Assembly (NCBI RefSeq): GCF_001435975.1 | Contig: NZ_AYYR01000125.1 | Coordinates: 1-42,006 of the forward strand | Direction of reading: 5' to 3' | Origin: Secundilactobacillus collinoides DSM 20515 = JCM 1123 | GTDB taxonomy: Bacteria; Bacillota; Bacilli; Lactobacillales; Lactobacillaceae | DNA length: 42,006 nt | Shown here: in pieces, positions 1 through 6,461 of the stretch | How positions within the stretch are numbered: the first letter of the stretch is position 1 | How the letters are laid out: every line of letters starts with the position of its first letter | Position numbers and translations under genes: made by a program | The notes under the pieces: model-generated | Seen by the model: only the letters and a program-made list of their open reading frames with translations | What the model was told of the DNA's origin: nothing | The model's database searches: none

Positions 1-89
1 AAGCTAGTCTAATTGGTCTAGTTATCAAGTGTTGCACTTCAATTTTAAATCGGGGATTTTAACGCATCTTACTTAAAGGACGAAGAATT

Positions 90-620
90 ATGACGTTGCT
101 ACTGCAAACTGACCGCCTGCTGCTACGGCCATTTTTAGAATCTGATTTAGCTGATTACTATGAAATTGTTGGTAATCCTAATAGCGCCTTGGCCGCCGGT
201 TTTCAAACAGCACGAACTCTCGAGGACGCCCAGTTTATGTTGCGACGGGCGATGTCAACGGAGATGGTCTATGCACTGGTTGAAAAACGCACCGAAAAAG
301 TGATTGGCAGCATCGGCCTCTATGAAAAAATGGGCAAAGATGGCAGTCCAATCTACGATGAAAGTGAACTCGGGTACGTTTTGAACCAGGCGTTTTGGGG
401 ACGAGGCTACATGCCCGAAGCGGGGGCGGGCTTAATTGATTATGTCACCAAGGAGCGGCTGTTTCAAAAAATATGGGCGAGTTCGCTCAAAGAAAATGAA
501 CGCTCGCAACGTGTGTTGATCAAATTGGGTTTTGCTTTAGTTGACCAGTATCAGCATTCAGACCACGCCTTTTATCAACCGGGTCAGCTGGAACTGATTT
601 ACGCAAGGGTGCTTGATTAA
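90..620 (+). CDS. GNAT-family N-acetyltransferase (RimJ/RimL-like)
   Basis: The 176-residue product is a typical single-domain acetyltransferase of the RimJ/RimL (Acetyltransf_3) type, which moves an acetyl group from acetyl-CoA to an amino group; the substrate cannot be told from sequence. It opens with LLLQTDRLLLRPFLESDL, the usual first strand and helix of the family. The segment ELGYVLNQAFWGRGYMPEA (about residues 91-110) carries the strand 4 to pyrophosphate-binding loop region, and ENERSQRVLIKLGF (about 137-150) is the classic C-terminal N-x-x-S-x-x-x-x-x-K-x-G-F motif. Start ATG follows an AAAGGA-like site at about 76-81. It stands alone, read in the same direction as lysP but separated by that gene's promoter and riboswitch. 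Family call is firm; role unknown. Confidence 0.9.
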   Translation: MTLLLQTDRLLLRPFLESDLADYYEIVGNPNSALAAGFQTARTLEDAQFMLRRAMSTEMVYALVEKRTEKVIGSIGLYEKMGKDGSPIYDESELGYVLNQAFWGRGYMPEAGAGLIDYVTKERLFQKIWASSLKENERSQRVLIKLGFALVDQYQHSDHAFYQPGQLELIYARVLD

Positions 621-656
621 TGTTTGATGAGTAAATCAACTCACACCGAATACTGA

Positions 657-685
657 TTGCAAACGAGGTGCAATCGGTATAGTAT
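657..685 (+). promoter_or_regulatory. Candidate promoter of the lysine-riboswitch/lysP transcript
   Basis: TTGCAA at 657-662 is followed after 15 bases by TATAGT at 678-683; an alternative -10, TAGTAT at 680-685, gives 17-base spacing. Transcription would start just upstream of the riboswitch fold. Inferred from motif match and position only. Confidence 0.5.
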
Positions 686-692
686 GTATCTA

Positions 693-862
693 TCGAATAG
701 AAGAGGCGCAGAACTTAGGAGTCGCCACGGTTAGGCAGATCAGTGCCCGTGAGCCGTGGTTAAAGGAAGTTTTGCCGAAGTGTGGTGACCCTGATCCGTT
801 ACCGTGCTGGGGTCAGTCTTAACAGGGCTGGCACTGTCGCTTACCGCGGAGAGCTTCCTACG
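693..862 (+). promoter_or_regulatory. Lysine riboswitch (L box) upstream of lysP
   Basis: The leader carries the conserved L-box blocks in order: GAAGAGGCGCAGAACTT at about 700-716, a GGAGT block just after, GGAAGTTTTGCCGAAG at about 765-780, CTGGCACTGTCGC at about 828-840 and a closing GCGGAGAGCTTCC at about 845-857. These match by eye the lysC leader of Bacillus subtilis. The 5' GAAG and the 3' CTTC can pair as part of the closing P1 helix. In this family, lysine binding stabilises P1 and lets the downstream terminator form. The gene that follows is a lysine-type permease, so the expected logic is less import when lysine is plentiful. A 63-codon reading frame lying over this region is not a gene. 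Confidence 0.88.
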
Positions 863-885
863 ATGATGACGATGAACCTATTAAT

Positions 886-927
886 CGGTCTTCTCGCGGG
901 TAAACTGCGGGCGGGCCGTTTTTCTAT
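886..927 (+). terminator. Intrinsic terminator of the lysine riboswitch expression platform
   Basis: CGGTC at 886-890 pairs with GGCCG at 914-918, and CTCGC pairs with GCGGG inside it; a T tract starts at 919. It lies between the aptamer and lysP, as expected for a transcription-off lysine riboswitch. Confidence 0.7.
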
Positions 928-993
928 TTGCAAAATGAAATTCCGGTTAAAACTAATGAGGTTTAACTGTTAGGAAAGTGAGAGGAATTTAGC

Positions 994-2469
994 ATGGCAG
1001 ATAATGAAAACGATCATCAGGTGAAACGGGAACTCAAAACCCGGCACCTTTCGATGATCGCGCTTGGCGGTAGTATTGGGACGGGGCTCTTTGTTGCGAG
1101 CGGGTCCGCAATTTCCACTGCCGGTCCAGGAGGGGCCCTGATTGCGTACGTCGCCATGGGGGCCATGGTGTACTTCCTGATGACGAGTCTTGGGGAAATG
1201 GCCACAAACATGCCTGTTTCCGGCTCGTTTGCCACGTACTCAACAAAGTATGTTGATCCCGCCCTCGGGTTTGCGATGGGCTGGAATTATTGGTTTAACT
1301 GGGCCATTACGCTGGCCGTTGATATTAGTACGGCAGCCCTGGTGATGAAATACTGGTTGCCAAACATTCCAAGCTGGATCTGGAGTGTGTCTGTATTGAT
1401 CATCATTTTCTTGATCAACGCGTTAACGGTTAAAGCCTTTGGTGAAACGGAATACTGGATGGCCATGATCAAAGTCGTTACGGTTATCGTTTTCCTTGCC
1501 GTCGGGGTGTTGACGATTTTTGGTATCATGGGCGGCCACGCAACGGGTTTGGAAAACTTTACGTATAAGAAGGCACCATTTGTTGGTGGGATTCCAGCAA
1601 CGTTAAGTGTGTTCGTTGTTGCCGGATTCTCCTTCCAAGGCACCGAATTAGTCGGCATTACGGCCGGCGAGTCAAAGACCCCTGAAAAGAGTATTCCAAA
1701 GGCCATCAACCAGGTCTTCTGGCGAATCTTGTTATTCTATATTTTTGCTATTTTTGTCATTGCATGTATTATTCCGTACACGAGTCCTGATCTTCTGGGC
1801 TCTTCCGCATCAGATATTGCAATCAGTCCATTTACATTGGTCTTTAAGCGAGCCGGTTTGGCAGCTGCGGCCAGTGTCATGAACGCGGTTATCTTGACGT
1901 CAGTAATGTCAGCCGCAAACTCTGGGATGTACGCTTCTTCACGGATGCTGTATTCACTGTCTTTGGACGGTTATGCACCGAAGTATTTTGAACACACAAC
2001 AAAGCATGGGGTACCGCTTCGTGCACAGGTGGCAACGACCGTTGTCGGTGCGTTGACCTTCTTTGCCAGCATTGCGGGTCCTAAGGTTTACGTTTGGCTG
2101 GTTGCCGCTTCGGGGCTGACCGGATTCATTGCCTGGGTCGGGATCGCAATTTCTCACTTCCGTTTCCGGCGGGCGTTCGTCAAACAGGGTCACAAGGAGA
2201 GTGAACTGAAGTACCATGCCAAGTGGTTCCCAGTTGGGCCGCTCTTAGCACTGATCTTGTGTATTATCGTTATCGTGGGTCAAGACCCAAGTTCATTTGT
2301 CCATTTTGATTGGGAAAAGATCCTGGTTACCTACCTCAGTGTGCCGCTGTTCATCATTCTGTTCTTCTACTATAAAATTCGGCACCATACGAGGCTGATT
2401 CCGCTTGATGAAGTTGATGTTGAACCGCATAAGCGCGACGAAGCTTCGACTGAGGACACCACGGACTAA
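994..2469 (+). CDS. lysP: Lysine-specific permease (APC superfamily)
   Basis: The 491-residue protein is an amino acid/proton symporter of the APC superfamily, cytoplasmic membrane, about 12 transmembrane helices. After a charged N-terminus (KRELKTRHLSMIALGG) comes the family signature SIGTGLFVASG in helix 1, then repeated hydrophobic spans to about residue 465 and a hydrophilic acidic tail. Length equals that of LysP proteins (about 490). The substrate call rests on similarity to LysP plus the lysine riboswitch just upstream; histidine or another basic amino acid cannot be excluded on protein sequence alone. A GAGAGGAA Shine-Dalgarno site lies 7-8 bases before the ATG. The gene appears monocistronic: a large hairpin follows the stop. 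Confidence 0.9.
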   Translation: MADNENDHQVKRELKTRHLSMIALGGSIGTGLFVASGSAISTAGPGGALIAYVAMGAMVYFLMTSLGEMATNMPVSGSFATYSTKYVDPALGFAMGWNYWFNWAITLAVDISTAALVMKYWLPNIPSWIWSVSVLIIIFLINALTVKAFGETEYWMAMIKVVTVIVFLAVGVLTIFGIMGGHATGLENFTYKKAPFVGGIPATLSVFVVAGFSFQGTELVGITAGESKTPEKSIPKAINQVFWRILLFYIFAIFVIACIIPYTSPDLLGSSASDIAISPFTLVFKRAGLAAAASVMNAVILTSVMSAANSGMYASSRMLYSLSLDGYAPKYFEHTTKHGVPLRAQVATTVVGALTFFASIAGPKVYVWLVAASGLTGFIAWVGIAISHFRFRRAFVKQGHKESELKYHAKWFPVGPLLALILCIIVIVGQDPSSFVHFDWEKILVTYLSVPLFIILFFYYKIRHHTRLIPLDEVDVEPHKRDEASTEDTTD

Positions 2470-2515
2470 TTATTATTTTGATTAAGACTGGGACGCATCC
2501 CGTTTACGTTTCCAG

Positions 2516-2569
2516 AAAACAAGCGTTTCTCAAAAAATTCAGTTGAATTTTTTGAGAAACGCTTGTTTT
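2516..2569. terminator. 25-bp perfect inverted repeat after lysP (likely bidirectional terminator)
   Basis: The arm 2516-2540 is exactly complementary to 2545-2569 with a four-base AGTT loop. An A-rich 5' arm edge and T-rich 3' edge (TTTT at 2566-2569) fit an intrinsic terminator working on either strand. An outer pair, CGCATC at 2494-2499 with GATGCG at 2575-2580, could extend it. The stem is much longer than most terminators, so a mobile palindromic repeat is also possible. Confidence 0.7.
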
Positions 2570-2611
2570 GATGAGATGCGCATTTGTCGGGATTATTGCT
2601 ATTTCAGAGGA

Positions 2612-2711
2612 TCAGGCAGCGGAAAAATGTCACTGGTTTCCGCCAGCTGAAGGGCAGCCAAAAGTGAGCGTCTTTTGCAGTGCGGGACTGCCGGCAATAG
2701 CGGCCTTTTTT
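2612..2711 (+). ncRNA. Candidate structured RNA of unknown family between lysP and the kinase
   Basis: Four hairpins follow one another in 100 bases. First: TCAG 2612-2615 with CTGA 2647-2650 around GCGGAAA 2619-2625 with TTTCCGC 2637-2643. Second: CAAAAG 2659-2664 with CTTTTG 2672-2677. Third: GCAGT 2677-2681 with ACTGC 2687-2691. Fourth: a short GCCG 2690-2693 with CGGC 2701-2704 followed by six T residues. The last could be a weak terminator; the third and fourth share bases and could be alternatives. No riboswitch family was recognised. A 61-codon frame (2568-2753) here lacks a ribosome site and resembles nothing known. Function is not assigned. Confidence 0.3.
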
Positions 2712-2764
2712 CAGACTTCAATTGCGGGTTCACGCTGTCCAGCGAAAAATTAAACCCCAACATA

Positions 2765-2792
2765 TTGCATTTAAAATTTCTGATGATACAAT
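2765..2792 (+). promoter_or_regulatory. Promoter of the deoxynucleoside kinase gene
   Basis: TTGCAT at 2765-2770, 16-base spacer, TACAAT at 2787-2792. The inferred start near 2799 gives a short leader containing the AAAAGGAGAA ribosome site. Motif-based inference. Confidence 0.6.
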
Positions 2793-2834
2793 TGATTGTG
2801 CTGACTTTTGGAGTTAAAAGGAGAATTTAAAGCC

Positions 2835-3473
2835 ATGATTGTACTTTCAGGAACAATTGGTGCCGGAAAGACAAGCCTCACAAATTTGCTTGCCGACCAT
2901 TTAAACAAACCGGCGTTTTATGAATCAGTTGAAGATAATGAAATTTTGCCGCTGTTCTACCAAGACCCAAAGAAATACGGGTTCTTGTTGCAGATTTATT
3001 TCTTAAACAAGCGCTTGGACAGTATTAAACAGGCCTTCAAAGATGATGAGACGGTCCTTGATCGCTCGATCTTCGAAGATTCATTACTCTTTAAACTGAA
3101 CGCTGACATGGGTCGGGCAACTCAGACTGAAGTGGACATCTATGACTCCCTTCTTCAAAACATGATGGAGGAACTGCCGCACGCAGTTCATAAAAAGAAC
3201 CCGGATTTATTAATCCATATCAACATTTCGTTTGATACGATGCTTGACCGAATCAAGAAACGCGGCCGGTCATACGAGCAAGTCGCCCAGGATCCAAGTC
3301 TATATGACTACTACAAACAATTAGATGCGCGGTACGTTGACTGGTATGCGCACTACGACAAGTCGCCCAAGATGATGATCAATGGTGACGAATTGGATTT
3401 CGTTGAGGACAAGTCCGCACAGAAAAAAGTGCTGGATCTTGTGGATGAAAAGATGGCTTCACTGGCGCTTTAA
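2835..3473 (+). CDS. Deoxynucleoside kinase (dGK/dAK family)
   Basis: The 212-residue protein phosphorylates deoxynucleosides with ATP in nucleotide salvage. Seen: P-loop GTIGAGKTS at residues 6-14, a DRS motif at 76-78 (the ERS/DRS motif that contacts the 5' hydroxyl and catalytic base region), and an arginine-rich lid KKRGRSYE near residue 145. Family members are about 210-225 residues. A TTG at 2808 would add nine residues but lies before the AGGAG site at about 2817-2822, so ATG 2835 is chosen. Lactobacilli often carry two tandem paralogues (dAK/dGK and dAK/dCK); only one is here, so deoxyadenosine versus deoxyguanosine preference is not decided. Confidence 0.88.
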   Translation: MIVLSGTIGAGKTSLTNLLADHLNKPAFYESVEDNEILPLFYQDPKKYGFLLQIYFLNKRLDSIKQAFKDDETVLDRSIFEDSLLFKLNADMGRATQTEVDIYDSLLQNMMEELPHAVHKKNPDLLIHINISFDTMLDRIKKRGRSYEQVAQDPSLYDYYKQLDARYVDWYAHYDKSPKMMINGDELDFVEDKSAQKKVLDLVDEKMASLAL

Positions 3474-3494
3474 GGATGGCCTCTTGTCTCCGGC

Positions 3495-3523
3495 TTGCGA
3501 AAAATGACAGAGTATCGTACTAT
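3495..3523 (+). promoter_or_regulatory. Promoter of the serS T-box transcript
   Basis: TTGCGA at 3495-3500, 17-base spacer, TACTAT at 3518-3523. It lies directly before the T-box leader, which would begin near 3530. Confidence 0.6.
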
Positions 3524-3540
3524 AGTGACAGTAATAAAAA

Positions 3541-3698
3541 CGCAGTGTGACTTCAGTAGGTTATCCAGAGAAACGGTGCAAGCTGAGAGCCGTTGACCGA
3601 ACTTCCATCGCACGAAAGCGGACAGTTAATCCTGTACGGTGATCGCCGTTACCGATGAGAGTGTGCGGCAAAGGCTGCAAACTTGGGTGGTACCGCGA
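3541..3698 (+). promoter_or_regulatory. T-box leader of serS
   Basis: The leader carries a stem I region with AGTA, an AGAGA bulge and a CGAACTTCCAT stretch at about 3598-3608, then the T-box sequence GGGTGGTACCGCG at 3685-3697, which is the antiterminator side that binds the uncharged tRNA CCA end. UCC at 3604-3606 is the in-context serine specifier codon candidate. T-box RNAs sense uncharged cognate tRNA and let transcription pass the terminator; here the downstream gene is seryl-tRNA synthetase. The T-box call is firm, the exact specifier less so. Confidence 0.92.
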
Positions 3699-3738
3699 AG
3701 TCTTCGTCCCAATCTTTTGGGGGCGAAGGCTTTTTTTG
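3699..3738 (+). terminator. T-box-controlled terminator before serS
   Basis: TCTTCGTCCC pairs with GGGGCGAAGG (about 3701-3729) and is followed by seven T residues (3731-3737). It competes with the antiterminator formed by the T-box sequence just upstream. Confidence 0.88.
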
Positions 3739-3769
3739 ACGGTACAATAACGAAGGGAGAAGTATTAAT

Positions 3770-5050
3770 ATGCTTGATTTAAAGTTGATCCGGACCGAAA
3801 CAGATTTCGTAAAGGAAAAGTTAGCAACCCGTGGAGTTGACGCAAAAGAAATTGATGATCTGTTGGCACTGGATCAAAAACGCCGTGATCTGATCGTGAA
3901 GAGTGAGACCATGAAGGCCAACCGGAATACAGTCTCAGATGAAATTTCACAATTGAAGCGGAATAAGGAAGATGCCAGTGATAAGATTGCACAAATGAAG
4001 CAGGTCAGCGCCGATATCAAAGCGTTGGATGAACAGTTGACGGCCATCGCTGAAGACGTTTCAGATAAAACTTCACGCTTGCCAAATATTCCAAATGACG
4101 AAGTGCCTGTTGGGTTGACCGAAGAGGGCAGCGTCGAACTCCGGAAGTGGGGCGAAATGCCAACGTTTACTGACTTTAAGCCGAAATCACACTGGGAGAT
4201 CGGTGAGAACTTAGGTATTCTTGATTTTGAACGCGGCGCAAAGGTTTCCGGCAGCCGTTTCTTATACTACGTGGGCCAGGGGGCGCGACTGGAACGCGCC
4301 ATCTACAATTTCTTCCTCGATGAAAACGAAAAGGCTGGGTTTACTGAAGTACTGCCACCATACATGGTCAATAGCGAATCGATGTATGGGACTGGTCAAT
4401 TTCCAAAGTTCAAAGAAGATGTTTATTCCTTAAAGGAAGCTGACGAAACGTTGATTCCGACTGCGGAAGTCCCACTGGTCAATTACTATCGTGACGAAGT
4501 GATCCCAACTGAAAAGTTGCCGGTCTACTTTACGGCACTGACCCCTGCTTTCCGTTCCGAAGCTGGGAGTGCTGGGCGTGATACCCGTGGGTTAATCCGT
4601 TTGCACCAATTCAACAAAGTTGAAATGGTGAAGTTTACAAAGCCGGAAGATTCATGGACCGAACTGGAATCACTGACAAAGCATGCCGAAGAACTGCTGC
4701 AAAAACTAGGCTTGGCATACCATGTGATCACCTTGACGACTAGCGACATGAGTTTCACAGCTGCTATGACCCATGATCTCGAAGTTTGGTTACCATTCCA
4801 AGATCGTTACCGTGAGATTTCCAGCTGTTCTAACACAACGGATTTCCAAGCACGACGGGCGCACATCCAGTACCGTGATGACAATGGTAAGTTGCAGTAT
4901 GTCCACACGTTGAACGGTTCAGGGCTGGCTGTTGGCCGGACTGTCGCTGCCGTTTTGGAGAATTACCAAAACGCGGATGGCACTGTTAATATTCCAGAAG
5001 CCTTGCAACCATACATGGGCGGGCAGACTAAGATCACGAAAGAAGATTAG
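3770..5050 (+). CDS. serS: Seryl-tRNA synthetase
   Basis: Cytosolic class II aminoacyl-tRNA synthetase that charges tRNA-Ser (and tRNA-Sec where present) with serine. The 426-residue length is standard. Residues 1 to about 105 form the long coiled-coil arm (charged heptads from [19 protein letters not shown] onward) that grips the long variable arm of tRNA-Ser. Motif 2 is seen as [17 protein letters not shown] and motif 3 as [19 protein letters not shown] near residue 380-400. ATG is preceded by AAGGGAG. Expression is under the T-box directly upstream, a self-consistent regulatory pairing. Monocistronic: a terminator follows. Confidence 0.98.
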   Translation: MLDLKLIRTETDFVKEKLATRGVDAKEIDDLLALDQKRRDLIVKSETMKANRNTVSDEISQLKRNKEDASDKIAQMKQVSADIKALDEQLTAIAEDVSDKTSRLPNIPNDEVPVGLTEEGSVELRKWGEMPTFTDFKPKSHWEIGENLGILDFERGAKVSGSRFLYYVGQGARLERAIYNFFLDENEKAGFTEVLPPYMVNSESMYGTGQFPKFKEDVYSLKEADETLIPTAEVPLVNYYRDEVIPTEKLPVYFTALTPAFRSEAGSAGRDTRGLIRLHQFNKVEMVKFTKPEDSWTELESLTKHAEELLQKLGLAYHVITLTTSDMSFTAAMTHDLEVWLPFQDRYREISSCSNTTDFQARRAHIQYRDDNGKLQYVHTLNGSGLAVGRTVAAVLENYQNADGTVNIPEALQPYMGGQTKITKED

Positions 5051-5102
5051 GCCAGATACTGCATATCCAGCCAGTCTAAATACATGTTTATGAGATAAAC
5101 AA

Positions 5103-5150
5103 GAGAACTTATTCATCCTGTTTGGGTGGGTAAGTTCTTTTTGGTTTTTT
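5103..5150 (+). terminator. Terminator of serS
   Basis: AGAACTTA at 5103-5110 pairs with TAAGTTCT at 5131-5138; CATCC/GGGTG extends the stem; T-rich stretches follow at 5137-5150. Confidence 0.8.
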
Positions 5151-5315
5151 GTAAATGAAACCGAGGTGAAAACGAGCCACCCTTACGCCCAATTAATTTG
5201 ATTTAATTTGAAAAAGGGGTAGCTTTTTTAAAAAAAGGAGTGTATAGTAGTTCTTGCGGTTGATTAGCGGGACTTTTTTATATGCATAACTATTCAACCT
5301 TCTCAAAAAAAGATG

Positions 5316-5344
5316 TTGACATCAAATACTTGAGATGATAATAT
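5316..5344 (+). promoter_or_regulatory. Promoter of the tRNA cluster
   Basis: Consensus TTGACA at 5316-5321 with a -10 in GATAATAT (GATAAT 5337-5342 at 15 bases or TAATAT 5339-5344 at 17). A GTTGT...ACAAC hairpin lies between it and the first tRNA at 5408. No rRNA gene lies between, so the cluster has its own stable-RNA promoter. Confidence 0.7.
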
Positions 5345-5407
5345 TAAATAGTTGTTTCGACGAGGTCGACAACAATTGTATCACGATATACTTCCCATTA
5401 TCTTTAT

Positions 5408-5480
5408 GGAGGATTAGCTCAGTTGGGAGAGCGTCTGCCTTACAAGCAGAGGGTCACAGGTTCGAGCCCTGTATCCTCCA
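5408..5480 (+). tRNA. tRNA-Val(UAC)
   Basis: Full cloverleaf: acceptor GGAGGAT/ATCCTCC, anticodon stem TCTGC/GCAGA, loop CTTACAA giving anticodon UAC, T-loop GTTCGAG. 73 bases, CCA not encoded. First gene of the cluster. Confidence 0.97.
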
Positions 5481-5483
5481 TTT

Positions 5484-5556
5484 GAGCCGTTAGCTCAGTT
5501 GGTAGAGCATCTGACTTTTAATCAGAGGGTCGACAGTTCGAGCCTGTCACGGCTCA
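5484..5556 (+). tRNA. tRNA-Lys(UUU)
   Basis: Acceptor GAGCCGT/ACGGCTC, anticodon stem TCTGA/TCAGA, loop CTTTTAA giving UUU. 73 bases, three bases after tRNA-Val. Confidence 0.97.
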
Positions 5557-5573
5557 TTATCCAGGTACACCAC

Positions 5574-5655
5574 GCGGGTGTGGCGGAACTGGCAGACGCG
5601 CTAGATTTAGGTTCTAGTGTCTTACGACGTGGGGGTTCGAGTCCCTTCACCCGCA
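5574..5655 (+). tRNA. tRNA-Leu(UAG)
   Basis: Acceptor GCGGGTG/CACCCGC, anticodon stem CTAGA/TCTAG, loop TTTAGGT giving UAG, and a long variable arm typical of class II tRNAs. 82 bases. Confidence 0.97.
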
Positions 5656-5681
5656 TTGAATTGAATAGCAAATTCACTTTC

Positions 5682-5754
5682 GCCGACTTAGCTCAGTTGG
5701 CAGAGCATCTCACTAGTAATGAGGAGGTCGGAGGTTCGAATCCTCTAGTCGGCA
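5682..5754 (+). tRNA. tRNA-Thr(AGU), copy 1
   Basis: Acceptor GCCGACT/AGTCGGC, anticodon stem TCTCA/TGAGG, loop CTAGTAA, which gives anticodon AGU (A at position 34). This is rarer in bacteria than UGU or GGU; A34 may be deaminated to inosine by TadA. Identical to the copy at 6231-6303. Confidence 0.95.
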
Positions 5755-5758
5755 TTGT

Positions 5759-5830
5759 GCGGAAGTAGTTCAGTGGTAGAACATCACCTTGCCATGGTGG
5801 GGGTCGCGGGTTCGAATCCCGTCTTCCGCT
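5759..5830 (+). tRNA. tRNA-Gly(GCC), copy 1
   Basis: Acceptor GCGGAAG/CTTCCGC, anticodon stem TCACC/GGTGG, loop TTGCCAT giving GCC, discriminator U. 72 bases, four bases after tRNA-Thr. Identical to the copy at 6308-6379. Confidence 0.96.
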
Positions 5831-5849
5831 TTTAGAGCGTCATTTTCCT

Positions 5850-5935
5850 GCCGGGGTGGCGGAATTGGCAGACGCACAGGACTTAAAATCCTGCGGTCAG
5901 TGATGACCGTACCGGTTCGATCCCGGTCCTCGGCA
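5850..5935 (+). tRNA. tRNA-Leu(UAA)
   Basis: Acceptor GCCGGGG/CCTCGGC (one G-U), anticodon stem CAGGA/TCCTG, loop CTTAAAA giving UAA, long variable arm. 86 bases. Confidence 0.97.
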
Positions 5936-5963
5936 TTGTTTCACAATTTAATAGTTTGATTAT

Positions 5964-6037
5964 GCACCCATAGCGCAATTGGATAGAGTGTCTGACTACG
6001 AATCAGAAGGTTGTAGGTTCGACTCCTACTGGGTGCA
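5964..6037 (+). tRNA. tRNA-Arg(ACG)
   Basis: Acceptor GCACCCA with TGGGTGC, anticodon stem TCTGA/TCAGA, loop CTACGAA giving ACG, the usual bacterial A34 substrate of TadA. 74 bases. Confidence 0.97.
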
Positions 6038-6060
6038 TTTTGTTGTTTCTTAACAGCAAT

Positions 6061-6134
6061 CGGGAAGTAGCTCAGCTTGGTAGAGCACCACGTTCGGGAC
6101 GTGGGGGTCGCAAGTTCAAATCTTGTTTTCCCGA
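6061..6134 (+). tRNA. tRNA-Pro(CGG)
   Basis: Acceptor CGGGAAG/TTTCCCG (one G-U), anticodon stem CCACG/CGTGG, loop TTCGGGA giving CGG. 74 bases. This isoacceptor reads CCG only, so a UGG tRNA-Pro must exist elsewhere. Confidence 0.95.
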
Positions 6135-6143
6135 TAGTGATTA

Positions 6144-6176
6144 CCGCGTCTGGCTACCAGTCGGGCGCCTTTTTTA
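6144..6176 (+). terminator. Probable terminator after tRNA-Pro
   Basis: CTGG-CTA-CCAG hairpin with outer GCG/CGC pairing, followed by six T residues at 6170-6175. It ends the eight-gene cluster before the second Thr-Gly pair. Confidence 0.6.
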
Positions 6177-6230
6177 TGGGTAATTACGGCGCTGAAGTCG
6201 GGGCAACATTAACTTAATATAATCACTTTC

Positions 6231-6303
6231 GCCGACTTAGCTCAGTTGGCAGAGCATCTCACTAGTAATGAGGAGGTCGGAGGTTCGAATCCTCTAGTCG
6301 GCA
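6231..6303 (+). tRNA. tRNA-Thr(AGU), copy 2
   Basis: Base-for-base identical to 5682-5754, anticodon AGU. A TATAAT at 6218-6223 ends seven bases before the 5' end and could be a -10 element, but no good -35 is visible. Confidence 0.95.
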
Positions 6304-6307
6304 TTGT

Positions 6308-6379
6308 GCGGAAGTAGTTCAGTGGTAGAACATCACCTTGCCATGGTGGGGGTCGCGGGTTCGAATCCCGTCTTCCGCT
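6308..6379 (+). tRNA. tRNA-Gly(GCC), copy 2
   Basis: Identical to 5759-5830, with the same four-base spacer from tRNA-Thr. Last tRNA of the region; a terminator follows. Confidence 0.96.
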
Positions 6380-6407
6380 TCATTTGTTTCCAGGAACATA
6401 TAAAAGT

Positions 6408-6461
6408 AAACGTCTCACCATGATTTGTCTTTTTAGGCATTTGTGGTGGGACGTTTTGTTT
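6408..6461 (+). terminator. Terminator after the second Thr-Gly pair
   Basis: AAACGTCTCACCA at 6408-6420 pairs with TGGTGGGACGTTT at 6444-6456 (one G-U), followed by T-rich sequence to 6461. Confidence 0.8.

Larger units (their letters stand above)
5674..5831 (+). repeat. Exact 158-bp repeat, copy 1 (tRNA-Thr-Gly)
   Basis: Identical to 6223-6380, starting eight bases before tRNA-Thr and ending one base after tRNA-Gly. The distance between copies is 549 bases. Confidence 0.95.
6223..6380 (+). repeat. Exact 158-bp repeat, copy 2 (tRNA-Thr-Gly)
   Basis: Second copy of the Thr-Gly unit. Flanks outside the unit differ from copy 1, so the duplicated block is limited to the two tRNAs and a few bases. 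Confidence 0.95.

Noticed and set aside
782-973. 63-codon open frame before lysP
   Set aside because: Lies inside the lysine riboswitch and its terminator; no ribosome site and no similarity.
2568-2753. 61-codon open frame after the long palindrome
   Set aside because: No ribosome site, starts at the edge of the inverted repeat and overlaps several hairpins; no recognisable protein features.
5499-5768. 89-codon open frame on the plus strand
   Set aside because: It is translation of tRNA-Lys, Leu, Thr and Gly sequences, a common false gene.
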